Notes: generated from the sequence alone by a model not told the origin. DNA of 64,000 bases from Xiashengella succiniciproducens (GCF_023674465.1 NZ_CP098400.1:1116001-1180000); one strand, 5' to 3'. Counted from the first letter of the stretch, positions 24,981 to 34,078 are shown. Program-made: numbers and translations.

Positions 24981-26028
24981 ACACCCCATAACAGGGCGAT
25001 CTCTTGAGCGTTATTATCCTATACAGGGCGACCAATTTGAGCGGGCCTACAAAGAGCATTTAAGTGGTTTTTCTGAGTGGTCTGATGCTGAACATGCGCA
25101 ATCATGGCTTCTATTTCCTGAGAATATGGGAGCCTCTCTCAGTATCGATGAAACATCACTTTCCAGAGGAGAGCTCTACACGATAATATCAAACAAGAGT
25201 GCTCGCGGGCGCAAAGGCACCATCGTTGCTATTGTTAAAGGAACGAAGATAAACGATGTTGTTAAAGTAGTAAAGACACTCCCGTTTGAAACGCGCCTGC
25301 TGGTTAAAGAGGTCACAATGGACTTTTCTGACAGCATGCATGCCATTGTAGAAAAGTGCTTTCCGGATGCCATAATAACGCTGGATCGCTTTCATGTTCA
25401 GCAGTTATGTAATGAGGCTATGCAGGAGACCAGGCTGCAAATAAAGCGTGAGGCGCGCAAAATGGAAATTGAGAATCGAGAGCAGCACAAAATGAAGTTG
25501 CATCGGAGAATGGTCAGCAGAAAGAAAAATAAGGTTAGTAACCGTGGCAGGAAACCTAATCGCAAGAATGAAGCCTATAAACCCGAATACCTTGAAAATG
25601 GAGACACCTTATGTGAATTGGTTACACGCAGCAGATACCTTCTTATGACCTCTGCCGACAACTGGACCGAGACTCAAAAGCTAAGAGCTGAGCTTCTATT
25701 TAAGTACTTTCCAAAACTGAGAACCGCCTATAGCCTGACACACTCCTTACGCATGATCTTTTCCAACAAGATGGCAACAAAGGAGTCGGCGGCAGAGGCA
25801 CTAAAGAAGTGGTATAACAAAGTGACTGATTTTGAAAATGACGCATTCAATACGGTTTCAGCAACAATCTATCAAAGAGAAAAGGAGATCTTGAACTACT
25901 TTGTTAACCGGTCAACCAATGCATCAGCAGAATCCCTTAATGCGAAAATCAAACACTTTAGGACCCAACTTAGAGGAGTCATTGATGTTAACTTCTTTCT
26001 CTACAGGTTAACTCTAATTTATGCATGA
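24970..26028 (+). CDS. ISAon1-like DDE transposase (orfB), copy 1
   Basis: The 352-residue protein carries ISL3-type DDE residues: SIDETSLSRGELYTI (Asp), VTMDFSDSMHAIVEKCFPDA followed by I-T-L-D-R-F-H-V-Q (Asp), and TNASAESLNAKIKHF (Glu). A basic insert (R-R-M-V-S-R-K-K-N-K) lies mid-protein. Starts at TTG. Complete and identical to the copy at 45373-46431. Confidence 0.88.
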   Translation: MLDKHPITGRSLERYYPIQGDQFERAYKEHLSGFSEWSDAEHAQSWLLFPENMGASLSIDETSLSRGELYTIISNKSARGRKGTIVAIVKGTKINDVVKVVKTLPFETRLLVKEVTMDFSDSMHAIVEKCFPDAIITLDRFHVQQLCNEAMQETRLQIKREARKMEIENREQHKMKLHRRMVSRKKNKVSNRGRKPNRKNEAYKPEYLENGDTLCELVTRSRYLLMTSADNWTETQKLRAELLFKYFPKLRTAYSLTHSLRMIFSNKMATKESAAEALKKWYNKVTDFENDAFNTVSATIYQREKEILNYFVNRSTNASAESLNAKIKHFRTQLRGVIDVNFFLYRLTLIYA

Positions 26029-26056
26029 GCTAAACACATGTTTTTGCGGGTGATCC

Positions 26057-26131
26057 TATTTTTATCCTCTTCTAGCAAATACTTTTTTAGAGTTATGTCA
26101 CTTTTATAAGTTATAACTTTATTTGCAAAAA
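26057..26131 (-). pseudogene. Displaced fragment of the brxL-downstream membrane-protein gene
   Basis: These 75 bases lie between ISAon1-like copy 1 and the second IS4 element. If that IS4 element and one copy of its 9-bp duplication are removed, the minus-strand frame of the membrane protein (27449-27749) continues in phase as NKVITYKSDITLKKYLLEED and then meets the end of ISAon1-like copy 1. The gene was therefore cut first by the ISAon1-like element and later split by the IS4 element. Confidence 0.7.
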
Positions 26132-27448
26132 CATTACTGTCCCATTAAAATCTAAAAAAGTTCTTTGAAATATTTGAAATTTAGTTAATTACAGAGGTTT
26201 TTAGAGCGAACGGACTTGAATTTTTAGTTTTGCATCAGATAAATCTGAATGCATATGTATCAAGACAAATACGTTTTCGCTCAACTGGTCTCGTTTCTAA
26301 ATCGAAGCAAATTCAATCGTATTGTTGCCAAATACAATGGAGACAAATACGTGAAGCATTTCACTTGTTGGAATCAATTGCTTTCTTTGATGTTCGGGCA
26401 ATTGTCAAATCGTGAAAGTCTTAGAGATTTGATTGTCGCACTTGATGCTCATCACTCCAAATCTTATCATCTGGGCTTGGGCAAGAATATATCAAAATCA
26501 TCTCTGGCCAGAGCCAATCAAGACAGAGACTATCACATCTTTGAAGAGTATGCTTACTATCTGGTAAACGAAGCCAGACAGAAACGAGTTGCTGACATCT
26601 TCAAAATTGAAGGCAATGTCTATGCTTTTGATTCAACGACGATTGACTTGTGCCTTTCCGTATTCTGGTGGGCGAAGTTTCGTAAGAAAAAAGGCGGAAT
26701 CAAAGTGCATACATTATATGATGTGGAGACACAGATACCAGCATTTTTCCATATCACGGAAGCTTCTGTTCACGACTCTACTGCAATGAAAGAAATCCCT
26801 TATGAATCAGGCTCATATTACATATTTGACCGTGCATATAATCACTTCAAAATGTTGTTTAAGATTCATCAGATAGGAGCTTTCTATGTTTTAAGAGCCA
26901 AAAAGAATCTACAATGCAAGATGATAAAATGGAAACGAAGATTGCCCAAGAACGTACTTTCAGACGTAACAATTGAATTGACAGGTTTTTATCCTAAACA
27001 ATACTATCCAGAACATCTTAGATTGGTCAGATATTGGGATGAAGAACAAAAGCGTGAGCTTGTATTCTTAACCAATGCGATGCACATTTCTGCACTTCAA
27101 GTTGCTGACCTTTACAAGAACCGCTGGCAAGTCGAGCTTTTCTTCAAGTGGCTAAAGCAACATCTAAAAGTCAAGAAATTCTGGGGAACTACTGAAAATG
27201 CTGTTCGAATTCAAATCTACGCCGCGATGTGCACTTATTGCTTGGTGGCAATCGTCCAAAAAGACATGCAACTTGACAGAAGTACATATGAGGTTTTGCA
27301 GATACTGAGTATTTCTTTAACAGATAAAACTCATCTTCGAGACCTATTTGAGAGAACTAAATTTCAAAATGATAAAGAACGTTTTAGGCTTAGTGAGCCA
27401 AATTTGTTTAATTTTTAATACCGTCCCAATTTTAATGGGACACTAGTG
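26132..27448 (+). mobile_element. IS4-family insertion sequence (copy type B) with 9-bp target duplication
   Basis: A 1317-bp element with ends CATTACTGTCCCATTAAAA (left) and CACTAGTGTCCCATTAAAA (right, read inward). TTGCAAAAA occurs immediately left (26123-26131) and right (27449-27457), a perfect 9-bp target-site duplication, so this is a simple and probably recent insertion. It contains one complete transposase gene. Confidence 0.93.
26249..27418 (+). CDS. IS4-family transposase (second type)
   Basis: The 389-residue protein has the DUF4372-like N-terminus (F-A-Q-L-V-S-F-L-N-R-S-K-F, then NQLLSLMFGQLSNRESLRDL) and DDE motifs VYAFDSTTIDLCL, YIFDRAYNHFKML and DLYKNRWQVELFFKWLKQHLKVK. It is clearly related to but distinct from the transposase at 22220-23293, so these are two different elements of one family rather than copies. 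Confidence 0.93.
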   Translation: MHMYQDKYVFAQLVSFLNRSKFNRIVAKYNGDKYVKHFTCWNQLLSLMFGQLSNRESLRDLIVALDAHHSKSYHLGLGKNISKSSLARANQDRDYHIFEEYAYYLVNEARQKRVADIFKIEGNVYAFDSTTIDLCLSVFWWAKFRKKKGGIKVHTLYDVETQIPAFFHITEASVHDSTAMKEIPYESGSYYIFDRAYNHFKMLFKIHQIGAFYVLRAKKNLQCKMIKWKRRLPKNVLSDVTIELTGFYPKQYYPEHLRLVRYWDEEQKRELVFLTNAMHISALQVADLYKNRWQVELFFKWLKQHLKVKKFWGTTENAVRIQIYAAMCTYCLVAIVQKDMQLDRSTYEVLQILSISLTDKTHLRDLFERTKFQNDKERFRLSEPNLFNF

Positions 27449-27749
27449 TTGCAAAAAGAATAAGAAAAGCTGATAGTAATATTGAAAAAATAAATATAGT
27501 CCAAATTAAAAGATGATTGTATCTAATACTAAATCCGAAAACTCTTCCAGATATATAGACAGCAATCAAAAGCAACGAGCAAATAAGAAGATAATAAAAT
27601 ACCTTCCAACCAAACTCCTTTCTAAAAATCTCTACTATTCTTTCGGAATTATACTTTGAGTTTATACTTCCAATCTCATTAATTGCTAGAGGAAAGGCCA
27701 TAGCAAAAATAGCTATAACCAAAGGGATACAAATCTGTAAAATTTCCAA
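27449..27749 (-). pseudogene. Truncated small membrane protein, last gene of the BREX operon
   Basis: A TTG start at 27749 lies one base after the brxL stop, with a good GGAGGG ribosome-binding sequence inside the end of brxL. About 100 native codons remain: a hydrophobic N-terminus (about 4-24), a charged stretch, and two strongly hydrophobic segments (about 50-72 and 80-100). The IS4 element interrupts it after L-F-A, and a further ~24 codons lie at 26057-26131. Family not recognised. Its tight coupling to brxL suggests a role linked to BREX or an accessory defence function. Confidence 0.65.
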
Positions 27750-27750
27750 A

Positions 27751-29784
27751 CTACTTCCCTCCTCTAACTATATACATACTAAACTCCTTGCATATCCTCT
27801 TTTCTTGATAATACTCGGCAAAATCCAGCATTCCACCAGTTCGTTGCCAAATATCTAAGCCTCGACCTAGTGAGATAGTCCATCCATTATCCAGAGAAAT
27901 ACTGCGATCATGAATGCTTTCATCAAACTCGTATGTGAAATTTACATCCATATCCATTAGAGAATCATGCAAGTCATCAAACGTATCAATCATTTCTGGT
28001 ATTTTATCATCTGAATTGAATGTTTTAAGGTGGATAGCAATCAATTCTTCATCCACTCTTTTTGAAATGATTAAACGTATCAATTCCATTAAATTTCGTA
28101 CTTGGTATGGCATTCGGATGTAAGGGTCTACTATTGTAACTTGATGAACTCCAACTAGATATTCGCCGAATAATTTATCATAACTAACATTCGATTGATT
28201 CTCTCTTATGGTTACTGTTTTAGGAGCTAAATCAATTACTTTTAAATGTGTACTGATAGGGGTAGTAATTTCATCGATACTTTCTTTCGTTTCCACAATT
28301 GAATTTTCTGAAAGTATTAAATGTTTACCGTATTCCAGTTCTTCCAAGGTCTGAATATACGTTACTTTACTATCAGCATCTTCATAACTAAATGTTACAG
28401 GATCTTCATTAAAAGTTTCATCCATTTTAATCAATTGATCCTTAACTCGCTTACGACATTCTATCGCAAAATCAAGAATCAGTTTGACATCTTCTTTGCT
28501 CACATTTAAATCCGGATGAAGAATTTTAATTAAACCAGAAAACGTTTTTTCAATACCTACTTTATCACGTGTGGTTATAGAATTAGAAAGAGTGAAATAC
28601 TGTTGGTATAATTTACTATAATCCTCTTTTCTTAGTGCTTTAAGTACTTCTGCTATGTAATCAACAATAAATCCGAAATCTGAAGTAAATAATTCATTTC
28701 TTAACTTCGAAACCTCCCAACCTGGGATGTAGGCATGAATACGATCTAAGAATGCCGTATCTTGATAATCCTTTGGTAAAGCATCGAATAGGTGACTATG
28801 CTTCATCATATAACTTACCGAATGGTCTGTATTCCCTACGAAAACCATGGAAGCCTCTGCTTGATATACATCTGTCCCCCTAGAAAATGATTTATTGGCC
28901 ATGTAGTTTTTCATGATATCGACCAAGCCACGATCTACTTTTTTCGATTTCCCTGCAAATTCATCATAAGCAATGACGTCCCAATAACCAACTAAACCAA
29001 TATTACCATTGGAGTTATTAACAAATAACTTTGCTTTTGATACTTCACCTCCAGAAATTAAAATACCATGAGGTGATAACTCTGAATAGATATGAGACTT
29101 TCCTGTCCCTTTTGGACCTAATTCAATTAAATTATAATTGTTTTCCGTAAATGGAATTAAGCGAGCTAACTGAATAAGTTTAGATCTTGTAGAAAATTCC
29201 TCTGGATTAAGACCTATGGATTGCATCAATAAATCCATCCATTCGGTTGTAGAAAATTGACTACGTACCTCTTTATAATATTGAATATCTACATTAGAAA
29301 TTTGAATAGGCTTTACACTCTCAATAATCCAAGGTGGTGTATTTCTTTCTTCAACAGCTAAATACGCTACATTGATTAAAGACCAAACTCCTTCGGTTAA
29401 AATCTTCGGATTGTCTTTAACAATTTGATCTGCAATAGGAATATTATTTAGCCCTAAATTACTAAAACGAGCTTCGTAGCGATCTGCCTTATCATTTAGT
29501 TTAACCGAAATTTTATCGATGATTCTATGATTACCTTTTTCACGAATCACTGATTTGATCACTTCCGCTTCATCACGATGAACAAAGTGATTAGAAATGA
29601 TGGACTTTACTTTTTCAATCCCGTGTTTAATGATTTCTTCATCGTTGGTAGAACAATGTTGTCCTAAAAGATATTCTAATACATAAGACGGAACTACGGC
29701 ATTACCTTTCAGTAATTTCGTTAAATCTTTTCGAACGACTTTACCTTCGAAATGTTCGATTGTTTTTTTATCAAGTTCTTTCAT
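27751..29784 (-). CDS. brxL: BREX protein BrxL (AAA+ ATPase with MITD1-like C-terminal domain)
   Basis: 677 residues. N-terminal BrxL region (about 1-215), then an AAA+ core with Walker A GPKGTGKS (223-230), Walker B-like DVIAYDEFAG and the sensor-like VFVGNTD. A linker follows to about 525. Residues about 525-677 resemble the MITD1 C-terminal (MIT_C, phospholipase-D-like) domain: VDPYIR (552-557), IHDR (624-627), then DNGWTISLGRGLDIWQ. I see no Lon Ser-Lys protease site, which the family name would imply. In type 1 BREX, BrxL is required for phage defence; related BrxL proteins form DNA-binding ring assemblies. Its ATG overlaps the pglZ stop (TAATG). Confidence 0.92.
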   Translation of the reverse strand: MKELDKKTIEHFEGKVVRKDLTKLLKGNAVVPSYVLEYLLGQHCSTNDEEIIKHGIEKVKSIISNHFVHRDEAEVIKSVIREKGNHRIIDKISVKLNDKADRYEARFSNLGLNNIPIADQIVKDNPKILTEGVWSLINVAYLAVEERNTPPWIIESVKPIQISNVDIQYYKEVRSQFSTTEWMDLLMQSIGLNPEEFSTRSKLIQLARLIPFTENNYNLIELGPKGTGKSHIYSELSPHGILISGGEVSKAKLFVNNSNGNIGLVGYWDVIAYDEFAGKSKKVDRGLVDIMKNYMANKSFSRGTDVYQAEASMVFVGNTDHSVSYMMKHSHLFDALPKDYQDTAFLDRIHAYIPGWEVSKLRNELFTSDFGFIVDYIAEVLKALRKEDYSKLYQQYFTLSNSITTRDKVGIEKTFSGLIKILHPDLNVSKEDVKLILDFAIECRKRVKDQLIKMDETFNEDPVTFSYEDADSKVTYIQTLEELEYGKHLILSENSIVETKESIDEITTPISTHLKVIDLAPKTVTIRENQSNVSYDKLFGEYLVGVHQVTIVDPYIRMPYQVRNLMELIRLIISKRVDEELIAIHLKTFNSDDKIPEMIDTFDDLHDSLMDMDVNFTYEFDESIHDRSISLDNGWTISLGRGLDIWQRTGGMLDFAEYYQEKRICKEFSMYIVRGGK

Positions 29785-32336
29785 TAGAATTCATCAATTT
29801 CGGTTAATGTATTGATCTTAATTAAATCATTAATGATAGGATTTAAACGGTCTAAATCTTTCGTGTTATACGCTTTTAAATAGGCTGTTTGGGTACTAGA
29901 ACCCAAGGCATTTAAATCCAGTTTGAACTCAAACATGCGTTCAGAAGGTTGTTCACTTACCGCTTCTAACTTTATCTCCACTTCATTTGAGATTAGATGA
30001 TTGTCCAGGTCGTATAGAGCAAAGAGTACACTAGTGCCTTTGTACTTATCACCCACCGCTTGATCTTGTAATATTTTGAATTTAGCAGAACTTGTTGCCA
30101 TCGATCTTACTTGATCCAAACGAGTAAAAGTGACCTCTTCGAATTTTGTATTTCTTTGTCTAGATAGTTGAATTACCGGAACAATTAATTCTTGTAAGGA
30201 AGCACCTCCATGCACAAATTGCACTCCAAAACCACCTAATTTACGGAAGCGATTGATACCTTTTGGTAAAAGGACTGCTGCTTCTGTTTGTATATTGGTT
30301 GTGTTTTCTAAAGGTACTGTAAATAGATCTTTCGACTTTTGCTTGTCTAAGGTTATACAAAAGCGTGTATGTTCTTTTAAACAATTAGTTACTGATGGAA
30401 ATACTTGTCTCGAATTTTCTTTTATCTCATTGTAATTGAACAAGAAACCATGATCTGCCGTCACATAAATGTTGTATATATTTAAGCTGCTGTAAAGTTT
30501 CTTAATCAATAATTTTAATTGATCCACACACTGCTCTGCTGCTTCAAAGGTATAATACTCAGAACTGCGTTTGTCTCCAATATTATCCATCCAGTTATGA
30601 TAAATATACACCAAACGAGCCGGTTTCAAAATCTCTCTTTGCCCTACAACACCTAACCGCATAAAACTTGCATAATCTAAAACCAGCGCATTAGGTTCCA
30701 CTTGTTGCAATATCTTTTCTCTGTTCGTGCTATTTGTTTTAATTCCATTAATTGCATAATCAATGGAATTCTCTCCCACTATCGCTTCAATACCATTGTT
30801 CGGTAATAGATTGGACATTCCTAAATTGGTGTACGAAGGAATAGAAGCAACTATTGCCTCAAGATCAATCGCATTTGTAGCATCTACTTTTAATTCGTTG
30901 ATTAAATCTTTTGCGAGTTCAAATCTAAATCCATCGGAGATGATGACCACTTTTTTATTTGGATTTACAGCAACGAAATCCTTATAGAAATTGTACTGCT
31001 TTTTTATTTTTGTCGCGTTTAAATTGAAATCATTTTCGGCTAAAATCTTCATCCATGCTTGATTGATTTCAATTAAAAATTGATCGTAATTTTTATTTAA
31101 CTCTTGAAAAACTTCCGTAAAATCTTTAGCCTCTTTTTCCTTTTCTATGTGTTGATATGCTGTATACGCATGTCTGTAGTAGCCATCTAGTTTATAAAGT
31201 TCCTGTTGGTATTTTTGAATATAATCTTCAATAAAATTAAAATCGAAATCGCTGTAATTCCTACGTAAGCGATAATACAACGCCGTATATTTTATAAAAT
31301 CAATTTCTTGATCAAAATCTTCATTAACTTCATTATTCACCTGCCAATCTTTTAGTGTTTCCACTACTTGATTAGGATTGTCTTTGATGTCAGCCAGCAA
31401 TTTTTTGATTTCATGCTGCATAATTTGCTGGGTTTTGATACCAAAAGTTAGTGTACCATCATAGGCTTCTACAATTTTAGTTTCATCAATACCTTTACCC
31501 AGATTTAACATTACCTCTTCTAATTGAGCCCCTTTCGTTTTATCGTCGCTCCATTCCTTAAAGAAAACATCAATTTTAGATAAGGTTACATCGTCTGTAA
31601 TCTTCAGTTGCTTGTATGGATCTTTTGAACTGGCTTCTTTACTATTTTTAGTAATGATATTGTACTTCAATTTTAAGAATAGCGATTGTAGTGCATTGGC
31701 ACTTACTTCTTCTAGCTGTATATGTGTACAATTGTAAACGATTTCTGTAATAACATCAGTAAGCTTTTCTCTTGTAATTGCTTTCCATTGTTTGTCCCAT
31801 TGCTCTTCCGATTGGTTAAGCAATTCAAATAAACCAATGAGGTTAAAGGTATCATTTGCTATTTTCTTTTCATTTAGAATTAAAGAAAGAATAGCATTTT
31901 TGAATTTATATTCATTAAATGGTTTTGCTGTTAAAACAGGCAATAGCTTGGTTTGATATTTTGCTGCTTTCACAAAACGTTTGTATTGTAAAATTAGCGG
32001 AGCATGCGCATGATGAATGGCATATTTTGATAGAATATCCGCTGACTCGTCTACAATTAATTCTTGATTGGCATATAATAAATCCGCCAAAGGGTATTCC
32101 TTTATCGAGTACTTTGATGGTCTAGCAAACGGATGATACAACAGGAATTTAGATCCAGGATGAAGTATTTCTATTTCATATTTTACTTTAAAGTAGTTGT
32201 TGTTTACTTCCAACACTTTAAAATCAGGTTCATCTATAGCCAAAACTTCTTCTCTATATTCTTGTTCCGGATCAAAGAACAATAATATAGGCGTGGTAAT
32301 TTCTTTAAACTTATTGCGTATTTTATCTATTATCAT
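29784..32336 (-). CDS. pglZ: BREX protein PglZ (alkaline-phosphatase-superfamily)
   Basis: 850 residues. After an N-terminal region of mixed helices, the PglZ domain (about 440-740) shows phosphatase-superfamily metal-binding motifs VVIISDGFRFELAKDL and YVTADHGFLFNY, with FVHGGASLQELIVPVI following. A short beta-rich tail ends the protein. PglZ is a core component of every BREX type and interacts with PglX in the methylation/restriction complex. Its ATG overlaps the hipA stop, so it is translated from the hipBA transcript. Full length for the type 1 family. Confidence 0.94.
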   Translation of the reverse strand: MIIDKIRNKFKEITTPILLFFDPEQEYREEVLAIDEPDFKVLEVNNNYFKVKYEIEILHPGSKFLLYHPFARPSKYSIKEYPLADLLYANQELIVDESADILSKYAIHHAHAPLILQYKRFVKAAKYQTKLLPVLTAKPFNEYKFKNAILSLILNEKKIANDTFNLIGLFELLNQSEEQWDKQWKAITREKLTDVITEIVYNCTHIQLEEVSANALQSLFLKLKYNIITKNSKEASSKDPYKQLKITDDVTLSKIDVFFKEWSDDKTKGAQLEEVMLNLGKGIDETKIVEAYDGTLTFGIKTQQIMQHEIKKLLADIKDNPNQVVETLKDWQVNNEVNEDFDQEIDFIKYTALYYRLRRNYSDFDFNFIEDYIQKYQQELYKLDGYYRHAYTAYQHIEKEKEAKDFTEVFQELNKNYDQFLIEINQAWMKILAENDFNLNATKIKKQYNFYKDFVAVNPNKKVVIISDGFRFELAKDLINELKVDATNAIDLEAIVASIPSYTNLGMSNLLPNNGIEAIVGENSIDYAINGIKTNSTNREKILQQVEPNALVLDYASFMRLGVVGQREILKPARLVYIYHNWMDNIGDKRSSEYYTFEAAEQCVDQLKLLIKKLYSSLNIYNIYVTADHGFLFNYNEIKENSRQVFPSVTNCLKEHTRFCITLDKQKSKDLFTVPLENTTNIQTEAAVLLPKGINRFRKLGGFGVQFVHGGASLQELIVPVIQLSRQRNTKFEEVTFTRLDQVRSMATSSAKFKILQDQAVGDKYKGTSVLFALYDLDNHLISNEVEIKLEAVSEQPSERMFEFKLDLNALGSSTQTAYLKAYNTKDLDRLNPIINDLIKINTLTEIDEF

Positions 32337-33619
32337 TTCATTTCTTTTATTAATTCACCTGCTATTTGCTGTGCCAATGTTGGCTCTACTTGAAACATCT
32401 CCGCATATTGCTTCCAGTTTTTTACTAAATCTAGTGCTTGATCGATGATTTTTTCTGGATTGCGAATCGAGTTTTGTTCGGCAATACTTATTAAATCTTT
32501 GCGTTCAAAGTTTTTGCGTTTTCCGTTGATACTCAAGTTGTGCTGGCTCACCCATACACTATCTGGACGATAGGCAAAACAAATATCATAAGCAGGTGCT
32601 AATTTCCATTTTCCTTGCGTATCCATTAAGAATGCAAAGTTTTTGGTGTGATCGTCACAATTGCGTGCTACGACATTAAACACCATACGTTTATACATTT
32701 GTTCTGCCTCTGCATAAGATAAGCGCAATAAACGCATCGTCTGAAACACTTGTTCATAGCTGTAGGACGTGATATTAGCAAAATCGTAATGCTGTAAGGC
32801 ACATAACGTTTGGCTATGTACTTTTTGATTGCCACCTATACGATCAAAACGTTTGGTCATAAAATGCACCCGATTGTTTTCTTCAACCAATCGAGATTCC
32901 ATCATGTCGATCCCAAAATCTGTAGCCATTTTGTAATACGCCATTTCTACACGACCATAACCTTTAGAAATTCCAAATTGCACATCGCTGATTTCATCAA
33001 ATTTGATTAACCAATGCTCGAATCCCTCTTGAGCTAAGGTTTGGCCCGATTTGATTTTACCTGTTTTTTCGTTGTAGGCAATGATTGCTTTTGGGCGCGC
33101 TCCACCGGCAGAAGTTCCCATCTTTAGTACATCCAACATGACATCTTCCATGTTGTGTTGGGTACTAATGTGTAGTTCTTCTTTTTTTTCTAATAACGCT
33201 TTGGTAGTTTCTATTAAATCCGATAATTCCAAATCGTAAGAATTTGATTCCTTGCCTGTAACCGGCTCAAATTCTAAGGCGCCCATTCCTCTTTTTCCGA
33301 TGAAGCATAACAACTCTACCGGATTTAAACTATTCTCCGGACGACCTTGACGCGCTAACCATGCATTGATTAATTCTTTCCCATAACGATCGGGCAATGC
33401 ATCGGCTAACAAGCCAGGCAATCCTTTAAAAGTTTCGTTATCTCTAAATTCCGGAAAACTATAAATACGGTTTTTGTTGGGCATTTTAATGGGGGCAATC
33501 GGAAGCTCCTCTAACTTGAATTGAGGATCATACTCAAAACTTGCTAATCCTCTATTGGAATCCCAAGCTACAGCCCCTACACGTTTCCCATATATATTCA
33601 CAAATGCGGTTGTTACCAT
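32333..33619 (-). CDS. hipA: HipA-family serine/threonine kinase toxin inside the BREX locus
   Basis: 428 residues, full length. N-subdomain (about 5-120) with FKGLPGLLADALPDRYG; then GTSAGGARPK (168-177, ATP-binding loop), FMTKRFDR, the catalytic loop N320-C-D-D-H-T-K-N and the metal Asp in APAYD (Asp345). All kinase residues look intact. Known HipA toxins phosphorylate glutamyl- or other aminoacyl-tRNA synthetases and stop growth until neutralised by HipB. It overlaps hipB by 7 bases and pglZ by 4, so the toxin-antitoxin pair is built into the BREX operon. Confidence 0.93.
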   Translation of the reverse strand: MVTTAFVNIYGKRVGAVAWDSNRGLASFEYDPQFKLEELPIAPIKMPNKNRIYSFPEFRDNETFKGLPGLLADALPDRYGKELINAWLARQGRPENSLNPVELLCFIGKRGMGALEFEPVTGKESNSYDLELSDLIETTKALLEKKEELHISTQHNMEDVMLDVLKMGTSAGGARPKAIIAYNEKTGKIKSGQTLAQEGFEHWLIKFDEISDVQFGISKGYGRVEMAYYKMATDFGIDMMESRLVEENNRVHFMTKRFDRIGGNQKVHSQTLCALQHYDFANITSYSYEQVFQTMRLLRLSYAEAEQMYKRMVFNVVARNCDDHTKNFAFLMDTQGKWKLAPAYDICFAYRPDSVWVSQHNLSINGKRKNFERKDLISIAEQNSIRNPEKIIDQALDLVKNWKQYAEMFQVEPTLAQQIAGELIKEMK

Positions 33620-33960
33620 CCTAAATCTGAATTGTCTTGTTGTGGGTTAGGTGCTTTTGATGCTCTTTGTCGTTTTTGCTTTTCGCCTTTAGCTAAGGCT
33701 ATTGGACTCAATTCTTCCTGCACATCAAAGCTGTTTAGTACATATAAAGCATTTAGGATACGTAAGATTTTGATGAGATTACTCAACGAAATATTTTCAC
33801 CACGCTCTAGCAAGCTTAAAGTGGTGCGGCTGATAGCCGCTTGTTGTGCTAACTCACCTTGCGTAAGATTTTCCTTAATACGTGTTTGCTGCACAAAAAA
33901 ACCTATTTTTTGTAAAATAGCTTTATCTGATAAAGCAGCAATGTCTATTATATTGTTCAT
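33613..33960 (-). CDS. hipB: HipB-family antitoxin, XRE-type helix-turn-helix
   Basis: 115 residues. Residues about 18-72 are an XRE HTH (LTQGELAQQAAISRTTLSLLERGENISLSNLIKIL); the C-terminal tail is basic and disordered (KGEKQKRQRASKAPNPQQDN). HipB proteins neutralise HipA and repress their own promoter. The gene starts a new transcription unit: an intrinsic terminator after pglX lies upstream, and the 140-base gap holds two TGTACA half-sites. It may therefore also repress pglZ and brxL. Confidence 0.9.
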   Translation of the reverse strand: MNNIIDIAALSDKAILQKIGFFVQQTRIKENLTQGELAQQAAISRTTLSLLERGENISLSNLIKILRILNALYVLNSFDVQEELSPIALAKGEKQKRQRASKAPNPQQDNSDLGW

Positions 33961-33994
33961 AAAGCATAAATAAAACTATTAATGAATTGTATTC

Positions 33995-34037
33995 TGTACA
34001 ATAAAAAATATAATTTTTATTCTATAGCTAATGTACA
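33995..34037 (-). promoter_or_regulatory. Putative HipB operator/promoter region
   Basis: The short palindrome TGTACA occurs at 33995-34000 and 34032-34037 in the AT-rich gap upstream of hipB, 37 bases apart. HipB proteins of other bacteria bind paired symmetric sites in their promoter. The match is short, so this is a suggestion only. Confidence 0.3.
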
Positions 34038-34078
34038 AAAAAAAACGCATAAACCAAATATAATTCAGTTTATGCGTT
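34036..34078 (-). terminator. Intrinsic terminator at the end of pglX
   Basis: AACGCATAAAC (34044-34054) and GTTTATGCGTT (34068-34078) are exact reverse complements with a 13-base loop. On the minus strand the stem is followed by a run of T (plus-strand A run 34036-34043). It lies 23 bases after the pglX stop and separates brxABC-pglX from hipBA-pglZ-brxL. Confidence 0.8.

Larger units (their letters stand above)
24523..26056 (+). mobile_element. ISAon1/ISL3-like insertion sequence, copy 1
   Basis: A 1534-bp element bounded by imperfect inverted repeats starting GGATCACC (left GGATCACCAGTAAAAACCTG; right, read inward, GGATCACCCGCAAAAACATG). It contains two overlapping frames, and copy 2 at 44926-46459 has the same length, the same ends and identical predicted proteins. 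No target duplication is evident at either end. Its right end interrupts the frame of the membrane-protein gene downstream of brxL. The family label is from memory of ISAon1-type two-ORF Bacteroidetes elements. Confidence 0.88.
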
